This document shows positions 1-4,828 of a stretch of 5,475 nucleotides of DNA, one piece after another (positions within the stretch are counted from its first letter, which is position 1; the number at the start of each line of letters is the position of its first letter). Made by a program: the position numbers and the translations under genes. This DNA is from Chthoniobacterales bacterium (GTDB lineage: Bacteria; Verrucomicrobiota; Verrucomicrobiia; Chthoniobacterales; UBA10450). The stretch is taken from the NCBI GenBank assembly GCA_013695925.1, contig JACCZO010000168.1, positions 1 through 5,475 of the forward strand, read 5' to 3'. Under the pieces are notes generated by a model, which ran no database searches, was not told the DNA's origin, and worked only from the letters and a program-made list of their open reading frames with translations.

Positions 1-91
1 GAACTGGACACAGATCTCGGCCTCAATTTTTAGCGGAACTCTACGACCCGACGAGCGGCGCGTGGTCGCCACTGGCAGCTTAATCCCTTGA
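1..91 (+). pseudogene. Kelch-repeat protein remnant, frameshifted 3' end
   Basis: From position 33 the plus strand reads AELYDPTSGAW and stays in that frame to the Trp codon at 63-65. This is a typical blade of bacterial Kelch / galactose-oxidase-like repeats. The next residues expected in such a blade, ATGSL, are present but in another frame (68-82), so a single-base loss around 66-68 would explain the break. Both frames soon stop, with TAA at 81-83 and TGA at 89-91. Upstream, only about 30 bases are visible. The blade frame stays open back to the window edge but does not read as a clear Kelch strand there. The fragment is best read as the degraded 3' end of a Kelch-repeat gene lying mostly outside the window. 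Such proteins are usually secreted beta-propellers, but no function can be claimed for this fragment. Less likely, an intact gene simply ends at the TAA. Confidence 0.5.
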
Positions 92-164
92 GTACGGATG
101 CAAAGATCACGCGACTGGAATTCACCAGACGAACCGTCGTTAGGCAAAGCGCTAACTGGTGTAG

Positions 165-240
165 AGGCGGGCGTGTTGCCCGCAGACTGGGAGCAAACGG
201 GTCGCATGATCTCCGAATTTGCCGGGTGACACGCCCGCCT
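165..240. repeat. Long imperfect palindrome (REP-like intergenic element)
   Basis: The ends are a perfect 12-bp inverted repeat, AGGCGGGCGTGT at 165-176 and ACACGCCCGCCT at 229-240. The inner parts also pair: 177-193 against 211-228 match at about 12 of 17 positions with one bulge. The whole element can therefore fold into a hairpin with arms of about 29 bp around a 17-nt loop (194-210). A competing local hairpin exists in the left arm, GCGGGC (167-172), loop GTGTT, GCCCGC (178-183). The GC-rich, hairpin-forming, intergenic character is like REP/BIME-type elements. The placement between a decayed gene and the 3' end of an operon fits that, but whether it is multicopy cannot be seen from this window. 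Confidence 0.65.
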
Positions 241-312
241 TCTGTTTGCATCTGAACGCACCTATGCTTACCATCTCCGGCTTCCTTCTTACCACCGGCT
301 CAATTCTCCCAG

Positions 313-419
313 CGTTTGGTGGGCGGGCAAAAACGAGGACGTCACCCCAGTCGCCCCGCCGTCTGATATCGCGGCGGCCTGATTCAGGCACCTAACGTTT
401 GCAGGGCGGGCAAAACCGA
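313..419. repeat. Short direct repeat spanning the epimerase 3' end
   Basis: Two 24-bp copies lie at 313-336 and 396-419 and match at 21 of 24 positions, sharing CGTTTG, two variable bases, GGGCGGGCAAAA, one variable base and CGA. The right copy codes for the last residues of the epimerase (around VLPALQT). The left copy lies beyond its stop codon. Flanking similarity is marginal, about half of the bases on either side. The pattern could be a decayed local duplication of the gene's 3' end or two copies of a small dispersed repeat, one of which has been absorbed into the reading frame. Confidence 0.45.
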
Positions 420-1256
420 CCTCTCCATCCCGATCGCGAAGGTCGAAAATTTCGGCTCCCAGCCCAGCGCCCGCAGCTGCTGATTCGAGACGCGCTTATT
501 ACTTGAGCCACGCTTTCGTTCTGCGGTGCGGTCAGCGGTCGGCGGCAGCGAACGATGCAACTTCTCCGCCAGCCAGGCATAAGCCTGGCGCTGAGTGATC
601 GGTTCGTCGTCGGCCACGTTTAGGATCGCCGGCGGCTGTTTATTCTGCCGGCTCATTTCGACCAGATGAAACAGAGCCGCCGCGATATCGTCGCGGTGCG
701 CCTGGTTCAGATAACGTTCGCCGCTTCCCTCGAGTCGCGCCTCACCGGCCAGGAATTTGCGCAGCAACGCCGACCGGCCCGGCCCATAAATCCCCGCCAA
801 TCGCGCTACCAGGCCGCGCTTTTGCCTAACGAGTTCCTCGGTTTCGCGCAGGATTCGGCCGGTCTCATGCCGCGGCTCGGCCGGGCTCGTTTCGTCGACC
901 CATTCGCCCTCGCTCTGCCCATACACAGAGGTGCTGCTGGTGTAGAGAAAGGTCGGCGGCCGCAGGGCGGCGAGGAGGTTTTTCGCCCCCTCCAGATAAA
1001 CGCGCCGATAACTTTCCGCGCCGCCGCCGCCCGAGCTGGCGCAATGAATGACCGCGTCAAACTGCGCCGCGGCTTTTTTCACCGCTTCGCTTTCGGCAAG
1101 GTCGACCGCCCGGACCGCGTAAGGTTTGTCGCTCAATAGCGCCGCGGACTCCGCAGAATGCGTCCAGCCTTCCACTTCCCAGCCGGCGGCGTGAAACAAA
1201 TCGGCCGCGGCGGTTCCGACATAGCCGCAGCCGGCGATCAGCACCCGCGGCATCAT
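384..1256 (-). CDS. Atypical SDR / NAD-dependent epimerase-dehydratase family protein (YeeZ-like)
   Basis: The 290-residue product is a cytosolic Rossmann-fold protein of the extended/atypical short-chain dehydrogenase superfamily, closest in style to the YeeZ-like group. The dinucleotide-binding motif GCGYVG is at residues 9-14 just after the first beta strand (RVLIA). Asp52 (VDLAE) and IHCASSG (70-76) follow. The central motif YTSSTSVYGQ is at 105-114, then VDETSP (120-125), RLAGIYGPGR (152-161) and NQAHRDDI (184-191), a substrate-domain signature of this group. The usual YxxxK catalytic pair is not evident: the region where extended SDRs carry it reads ETGRILRETE (131-140). This is known for atypical SDRs, so the substrate and even catalytic activity are uncertain. 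The start ATG overlaps the scpA stop codon in an ATGA (1253-1256), which implies translational coupling. A second Met follows directly and could be the start instead. The last codons lie in a direct repeat. Confidence 0.87.
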   Translation of the reverse strand: MMPRVLIAGCGYVGTAAADLFHAAGWEVEGWTHSAESAALLSDKPYAVRAVDLAESEAVKKAAAQFDAVIHCASSGGGGAESYRRVYLEGAKNLLAALRPPTFLYTSSTSVYGQSEGEWVDETSPAEPRHETGRILRETEELVRQKRGLVARLAGIYGPGRSALLRKFLAGEARLEGSGERYLNQAHRDDIAAALFHLVEMSRQNKQPPAILNVADDEPITQRQAYAWLAEKLHRSLPPTADRTAERKRGSSNKRVSNQQLRALGWEPKFSTFAIGMERSVLPALQTLGA

Positions 1257-1978
1257 TGCGCCAGCGGCGCGATCTCGATCTCCTGAAAAGGGTCGGCCTG
1301 GATCGCGCGCACTTGTTTAAGCCGGATCAATTCGAGCAGCGCAAGGAAGGTCACCACGATCTCCACCCTCGATGCCATCCGTGCGAAGAGGTCCGAAAAC
1401 CGAATCGGCTTCCCTCCGGCCATGCACTGCAAAATCCGCTCGATCTTATCCGAGACGGTAAAATTTTCGCCGAACATCTCGCGCAAATCCTCCTTCGAAT
1501 CGAGCCGCTTGAGCACGTTCTGGAAGGCGTTGATCAACTGAAAAATCCCCACCTCGCCGAGATGAAGCGGAGCCACTTGCGGCACGCTGCCGTCGCCGAT
1601 CCGGGCAAAGATCCGCTCCTGCTCCAACTCGCGTATCTGCAATTCGCCGGCCGCTTCCTTAAATTTTTTGTATTCGATCAACTGCCGGATCAAATCCCAG
1701 CGCGGGTCATCTTCCTCCACATCCTCTTCCGGCGGCTGCTGGTCGACCGGGAGCAGGCTCCGGCTCTTGAGATAAATCAAATTCGCCGCCATGACCACGA
1801 ACTCGCCCGCGACGTCGATGTTTAGCTCCTTGAAAGCCTGCAGATATACGAGGTATTGCTGGGTGATCCGCTCGAGCGAGATGTCGAAAATTTCGAGCTC
1901 GTCGCGCTTGATCAGGTAAAGCAGGAGATCGAGCGGGCCTTCGAAAATCTCAAGTCGGACTTTGTATTCGGTTTCCAT
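1253..1978 (-). CDS. scpA: Segregation and condensation protein A (ScpA kleisin)
   Basis: This 241-residue protein is the kleisin subunit of the bacterial SMC-ScpAB condensin, which organises and segregates the nucleoid. The N-terminal domain begins with the family hallmark FEGPLDLLLYLI (12-23), then helices including DISLERITQQYL and EFVVMAANLIYLKSRSLLP, the part that contacts the SMC neck. An acidic linker (PPEEDVEEDD) follows, then a helical middle. The C-terminal winged helix ends with EIVVTFLALLELIRLKQV and QEIEI, the part that binds the SMC head. Length and order of parts are normal for the family. The ATG lies 2 bp after the mazG stop codon and the stop overlaps the downstream SDR start by 4 bp, so it sits mid-operon. 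scpB, a common neighbour elsewhere, is not in this window, and neither is smc. No good Shine-Dalgarno sequence precedes the start. Confidence 0.95.
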   Translation of the reverse strand: METEYKVRLEIFEGPLDLLLYLIKRDELEIFDISLERITQQYLVYLQAFKELNIDVAGEFVVMAANLIYLKSRSLLPVDQQPPEEDVEEDDPRWDLIRQLIEYKKFKEAAGELQIRELEQERIFARIGDGSVPQVAPLHLGEVGIFQLINAFQNVLKRLDSKEDLREMFGENFTVSDKIERILQCMAGGKPIRFSDLFARMASRVEIVVTFLALLELIRLKQVRAIQADPFQEIEIAPLAQ

Positions 1979-1980
1979 CG

Positions 1981-2769
1981 TTAGGCGGGCGGTCTCGCTT
2001 TCTTCATCCGGTTCCAGATGACGTCGAGGACCGCGAGATCGGCCTCTCCGAGCTTCCCGCCTTGCTCCTGCAACTCGCGCTCCATGGCATGAAAGCGCCC
2101 AATGAATTTCTCCGTCGCCGTCCCGAGCAAGGTCTCGGCCTCGAGCTGGCTTTTCCGCGCCAGGTTCACGACCGAGAAAAGAAGATCGCCGATTTCATCC
2201 GCGATCGCCTTGCCGTTTCCGGAAGCAATCGCCTCCTTCGTCTCCGCCAGTTCTTCGTCGACCTTGGCCACGACTTCGCCCAGCCCGTTCCAGTCGAAGT
2301 TTACCCGCGCCGCCTTGGTCTGCACCTTTTGCGCGAGCAGGAGGGCCGGCAAGGCTCTCGTTAGGTCGCTGAAATATCCTTCGTCACTGGGTTTCTTTTC
2401 CGCGCGTTTGATTTCGTCCCATTGTTTCAGGACCGCGCCGGTATCGCGCGCCTCACTTTCCGCAAAAACGTGCGGATGACGCCGGACCAGTTTGTCGCTG
2501 ATCTCGCGCGCTACATCCTCGATCGTGAAGCGCCCGCTTTCAGTCGCGATCTGGGCGTGGAAGATGACCTGCAAAAGCAGATCGCCCAATTCCTCGCGCA
2601 GGTTCGCGTCGTCTTTTGCCTGAATCGCGGCCGCGACCTCGTAGGCTTCCTCGAGCAGGCCCGGGACTAACGACTCGTGCGTCTGTTCCCGGTCCCATGG
2701 GCAGCCGCCGGGCGCGCGCAATTGCGCGGTGATCTCAATTAAGCGGATGAAAGCGGTCCCTTCAGTCAT
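1981..2769 (-). CDS. mazG: Nucleoside triphosphate pyrophosphohydrolase MazG
   Basis: The enzyme hydrolyses (d)NTPs to the monophosphate and pyrophosphate and is thought to clean the nucleotide pool and, in some bacteria, to modulate ppGpp-linked stress responses. The 262 residues match the usual two-domain MazG length (about 263 in E. coli). Domain one shows CPWDREQTH (23-31), the metal-binding EEAYE (40-44) and EELGD (59-63), then HPHVF (98-102) and the linker KQWDEIKRAEKK. Domain two repeats the fold with DEELAE (171-176) and DEIGDLLFSVVNLAR (191-205). All acidic metal ligands expected in both domains are present, so both look intact. The ATG at 2767-2769 gives the canonical N-terminus, although no clear ribosome-binding site precedes it. 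It is the first gene of the mazG-scpA-SDR cluster, preceded by a 105-bp AT-rich gap, and its TAA stop lies in a CGTTAGG heptamer. Confidence 0.96.
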   Translation of the reverse strand: MTEGTAFIRLIEITAQLRAPGGCPWDREQTHESLVPGLLEEAYEVAAAIQAKDDANLREELGDLLLQVIFHAQIATESGRFTIEDVAREISDKLVRRHPHVFAESEARDTGAVLKQWDEIKRAEKKPSDEGYFSDLTRALPALLLAQKVQTKAARVNFDWNGLGEVVAKVDEELAETKEAIASGNGKAIADEIGDLLFSVVNLARKSQLEAETLLGTATEKFIGRFHAMERELQEQGGKLGEADLAVLDVIWNRMKKARPPA

Positions 2770-2874
2770 CGACGAATAGTGTTAAGTGTTCAGCTTTAAG
2801 AGAAGCCAAACCGTTTCAACACGTCGCACCAATTTCTGGTCTTAAAACTTAAAGCTTAAGACTCTAAAGCTCGT
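2770..2874 (-). promoter_or_regulatory. AT-rich intergenic region, probable mazG-scpA-SDR promoter region
   Basis: This 105-bp gap is conspicuously AT-rich compared with the genes around it. It separates the stop codon of the upstream minus-strand DUF2270 gene from the mazG start, so it is the natural place for the promoter of the three-gene cluster. On the minus strand a TTGAAA (complement of 2814-2819) could act as a -35 element. No convincing -10 box stands at the correct distance and no Shine-Dalgarno sequence is seen near the ATG, so the exact promoter is not assigned. Read-through from the DUF2270 gene is also possible. Confidence 0.35.
2839..2862. repeat. AT-rich inverted repeat between DUF2270 gene and mazG
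   Basis: A perfect 7-bp inverted repeat, GTCTTAA (2839-2845) and TTAAGAC (2856-2862), encloses a 10-nt spacer. Within it, CTTAAAGCT (2848-2856) is also the reverse complement of AGCTTTAAG at 2792-2800 in the same gap. The element begins 13 bases past the stop codon of the minus-strand DUF2270 gene. The stem is weak (mostly A-T) and no U-tract follows on either strand, so a classical intrinsic terminator is unlikely. An operator or a simple AT-rich repeat is equally possible. Confidence 0.35.
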
Positions 2875-3609
2875 TCAAATTCGCCAGAGCGAACGATGGC
2901 TCCCGAACTCGGAGATTTCGCCGGAAGTTTTGCGGCCGACATAGACCGCGATCCCGACCACCGAAACGAGCGTGCCGACAAAGATGATCGCCACCAGCCA
3001 GGAGGAGATATGTCCCAGCTGCAGGGCCCGGTAAAAAGCGCCCACGGTGTCGATTGGCTCCGTCGCGTGAAGAAAAATCTTCATTACCCAGGCGATCATG
3101 ATGAGGATGAAAATGAAGACGTAGTTGCGTTTCAAGCGCCGTCCGACGGCCTCGAGTTTGCCGATCTTGAACGAAGGCAAAATTAAGTCTTCGCAGACCA
3201 GCTTCTTCCATTCGCCCTGCAAAAGGTGCCGGTTTTCCATCACCATCGGGACGAGAAAATGCGCTTCCAGCATGCGCACCCGCGCGCGAAACGCGTCGTA
3301 AAAACGATAACGCCGCGCCTCGATCCAGAGCATGATCCAGACGATCGCGAGGTTGAAAAAGAAAATGAGATGCGGGACGCCGGCGTTCGAGAAAGCGATC
3401 GTGATGATGGCCGTGCTGCTCGTGACCGCCCAGTTCGTTGTCGTATCGAGACGCTGCCGCCAGACCATGATGCGGCCCAGTTCGCCCCGGTAAAAGTGGG
3501 ACATCGCGTTGACGTAGCCCTGATCGTAAAGGCTGGCCTGGGCGGCATGCGCCGCGTCGTTAGCCGGGGCTTGATTTTCGTTCGACACGCGTGCCGAATA
3601 GTTCGACAT
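2875..3609 (-). CDS. DUF2270 family integral membrane protein
   Basis: This protein of unknown function belongs to the DUF2270 family. The hallmark stretch HFYRGELGRIMVWRQRLD (38-55) runs into TTTNWAV (56-62) and is followed by IEARRYRFYD (96-105) and the nearby RVRMLE (110-115). Four membrane segments can be predicted, near residues 61-76, 79-96, 163-180 and 203-225, with a charged, probably cytoplasmic loop between the second and third. No catalytic motif is visible. I chose the ATG at 3607-3609 (244 residues, MSNYSARV). An upstream TTG at 3625-3627 would add six residues but looks less likely. The gene is divergent from the EIIA gene with only 37 bp between the starts. It reads toward mazG but is separated from it by an AT-rich gap, so operon membership is doubtful. 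Confidence 0.88.
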   Translation of the reverse strand: MSNYSARVSNENQAPANDAAHAAQASLYDQGYVNAMSHFYRGELGRIMVWRQRLDTTTNWAVTSSTAIITIAFSNAGVPHLIFFFNLAIVWIMLWIEARRYRFYDAFRARVRMLEAHFLVPMVMENRHLLQGEWKKLVCEDLILPSFKIGKLEAVGRRLKRNYVFIFILIMIAWVMKIFLHATEPIDTVGAFYRALQLGHISSWLVAIIFVGTLVSVVGIAVYVGRKTSGEISEFGSHRSLWRI

Positions 3610-3646
3610 CGGCCCCGCGCCCGTCAATCTATCAATTCAATCGCCG
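3610..3646. promoter_or_regulatory. Short divergent intergenic region between DUF2270 and EIIA genes
   Basis: Two genes start outward from a 37-bp gap, too short for two separate full promoters with leaders. Promoter elements for each gene must therefore overlap each other or reach into the opposite coding sequence. The middle is AT-rich (about 3625-3640). A TATCAA at 3630-3635 could be a plus-strand -10 box giving an almost leaderless EIIA mRNA, but no matching -35 element is seen. No Shine-Dalgarno sequence is obvious for either gene. If the TTG start of the DUF2270 gene were used, the gap would be only 19 bp. Confidence 0.3.
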
Positions 3647-4105
3647 ATGATCTCTCCTTTGCTCGATGGCCTGCTCAATCCGAAACACGTCCTTCTCGAT
3701 CTGCGCGGGAAAACGGCCGGCGAGGCGATCTGGGAAATCGTCGAGGTGTTGCGAGAGAGCGGCGAGCTGAATAAGGCGACCGAATTTTTTCAGGCGGTCA
3801 TGGCGCGCGAGGAGAAGACCTCGACGGTAGCGAACGGCGCAGTCGCCTTTCCGCATGTGCGGACCGATCTGGTCGACGAAATCCTGCTCGGCATCGGACG
3901 CAGCGCGCGGGGGATTTCGTTTGGCGACGAGGAAAACCTGGTCCACCTCATTTTTCTCATCGCCGTTCCGCAGCAGATGGTGAACGACTACCTGATCTGC
4001 GTCGGCGGCCTGGCGCGCCGCCTGAGCAAGGACGCGACCCGGCAGGCGCTGCGGGAAGCTTCAACGCCGGCTGAGTTCCTCGAGCGGTTGCGGGCTGATG
4101 AGTGA
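3647..4105 (+). CDS. PTS EIIA domain protein (PtsN / EIIA-Ntr-like)
   Basis: This 152-residue cytosolic protein is a stand-alone EIIA domain of the fructose/mannitol/nitrogen-regulatory type. Such proteins accept phosphate on a histidine from an HPr-like carrier and either pass it to a permease or act as regulators. The N-terminus ISPLLDGLLNPKHVLLDL leads into a helix-rich segment (GKTAGEAIWEIVEVL). The active-site motif VANGAVAFPH puts the phosphorylatable His at residue 70, followed by VRTDLVDEILLGIGRS. The core continues with HLIFLIAVPQQ and the C-terminal helices LICVGGLARRLS and STPAEFLERL. The length suits a single-domain PtsN-type protein. No EI, HPr, permease, rpoN or hprK lies nearby, so a regulatory role is more likely than sugar transport, but the partner is unknown. 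The ATG at 3647 gives the expected N-terminus. The last 45 bp overlap the convergent glycosyltransferase gene. Confidence 0.88.
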   Translation: MISPLLDGLLNPKHVLLDLRGKTAGEAIWEIVEVLRESGELNKATEFFQAVMAREEKTSTVANGAVAFPHVRTDLVDEILLGIGRSARGISFGDEENLVHLIFLIAVPQQMVNDYLICVGGLARRLSKDATRQALREASTPAEFLERLRADE

Positions 4106-4828
4106 TTCGTTAGGGGCGACGCGCGGCTCGCGGTAATACCAGCGATGCAGATGGACGGGAGAGAGTCCGCATTTGTAAAGAGCGATGAAAAGCCCGTTCT
4201 GGATAGAGGTTCGCCACGGCCCGCGCCCGAGGTGACGACGAGTGGAAGATTCGAGCGGCGGATCCAGCACCACGACCGGCCCGAAACGCCGGAGGCGCCG
4301 GGAGAACTCCATGTCTTCCATGAGCGGAATAGGAGCGAAGCCGCCCAGCGCGCGAAAGGTTTCTCGCCTCACGAAAACTGATTGGTCGCCGAAGAAACTG
4401 GCGCCGTGCCGGGTGAGAAAGCGCCCAACCCTTTCAAACCAGACGAGCCGCGGATGGCGTCGATCGAATTTGCGATAAAACGCCCCGCCGATGACGTCCT
4501 GGTTTTGCAGCGCTTGCGCGATGGCCGTGAGATGCGCGGCGGTGAGGATCGAATCCACGTGGTGGAAGATGAGGACGTCGCCGGTGGCGTGGCCTGCGGC
4601 AAGGTTCATTTGCGCGCCACGGTTCGGCTGGGGAGCCGGCAGATAAATGGCGCCTGCCGTCCGCGCTGCCTCGGCCGCGATGGGGCAGGGAGAAGCGTCG
4701 GCCACGATCACTTCGTGCAGATTTTTTAGCCTAACGAGATCGGGCAAGAGCCGCCCCAGGCTGGCATGGTCGTTCCAACACGGGACAATGACGCTGAGCC
4801 GCAGGGAAGCGGTCGCCGGTTCGCTCAC
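4061..4828 (-). CDS. Family 2 glycosyltransferase, TIGR04283 type (rSAM/selenodomain-associated transferase 2-like)
   Basis: The 255-residue product has a GT-A fold that would transfer a sugar from a nucleotide-sugar donor. The N-terminal strand LSVIVPCWND (11-20) and IVADASPCP (41-49) form the nucleotide-binding half. NRGAQMNLAAGHATGD (69-84) and LIFHHVDS (86-93) follow; Asp92 matches the conserved metal/donor Asp of the usual LHAD motif. GGAFYRKFD (114-122), FFGDQSVFVRRETF (145-158), GGFAPIPLMEDMEF (162-175) and SSTRRHLGRGPW (194-205) are strong signatures of this subfamily. The acceptor is unknown. The start is a GTG at 4826-4828 that overlaps the upstream stop in GTGA, implying translational coupling with the rhomboid-like gene. 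No Met start lies near the first strand. About 20 extra C-terminal residues run into the overlap with the EIIA gene. The DUF2064-type partner often found with this family is not seen here. Confidence 0.92.
   Translation of the reverse strand: MSEPATASLRLSVIVPCWNDHASLGRLLPDLVRLKNLHEVIVADASPCPIAAEAARTAGAIYLPAPQPNRGAQMNLAAGHATGDVLIFHHVDSILTAAHLTAIAQALQNQDVIGGAFYRKFDRRHPRLVWFERVGRFLTRHGASFFGDQSVFVRRETFRALGGFAPIPLMEDMEFSRRLRRFGPVVVLDPPLESSTRRHLGRGPWRTSIQNGLFIALYKCGLSPVHLHRWYYREPRVAPNESLISPQPLEELSRR

Larger units (their letters stand above)
1..383. other. Non-coding left-end region, no intact gene
   Basis: No convincing intact gene lies here. The stretch holds a frameshifted Kelch remnant (1-91), a long imperfect palindrome (165-240) and one copy of a 24-bp direct repeat (313-336) that resembles the 3' end of the neighbouring epimerase gene. 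Short open frames on the minus strand cross the palindrome, but their translations show no recognisable domain and simply read through the repeat. I saw no tRNA-like cloverleaf. No terminator with a clear U-tract is visible downstream of the epimerase stop codon, although the palindrome could stop or protect transcripts arriving from the minus-strand operon. Confidence 0.6.
138..4736. repeat. Dispersed heptamer CGTTAGG / CCTAACG (7 copies)
   Basis: Exact copies lie at 138-144, 1979-1985, 2359-2365 and 4108-4114 as CGTTAGG, and at 391-397, 825-831 and 4730-4736 as CCTAACG. Four extend to CGTTAGGC (138, 824-831, 1979, 4729-4736). CTCGTTAGG occurs three times (825-833, 2357-2365, 4730-4738). Two further near copies carry the CGTTAG core (2667-2672 and 3558-3563). 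About 0.7 copies of a given 7-mer are expected in this length on both strands. Copies fall within genes, at the mazG/scpA junction, at the convergent EIIA/glycosyltransferase ends and in the non-coding left end. The role is unknown. Confidence 0.45.

Noticed and set aside
30..251. Minus-strand 73-codon open frame overlapping the Kelch remnant and the palindrome
   Set aside because: No domain and no ribosome-binding site; it runs antisense to the Kelch blade, which gives a better explanation of 33-82.
152..391. Minus-strand 79-codon open frame in the left non-coding region
   Set aside because: It starts at a GTG within the epimerase 3' end, reads straight through the palindrome and has no recognisable domain; its translation looks like translated repeat DNA.
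666..1139. Long plus-strand open frame inside the epimerase gene
   Set aside because: It is antisense to a well-supported SDR and its Arg/Ala-rich translation is typical of the complement of a GC-rich gene.
1256..1825. 189-codon plus-strand open frame opposite scpA
   Set aside because: ScpA on the minus strand matches its family along its full length; the opposite frame has no recognisable domain.
2839..2862. Intrinsic terminator for the DUF2270 gene
   Set aside because: The stem is short and almost all A-T, and no U-tract follows on the minus strand.
3226..3774. 182-codon plus-strand open frame across the DUF2270 gene and the start of the EIIA gene
   Set aside because: It overlaps two supported genes in the wrong frames and is a highly charged, low-information translation.
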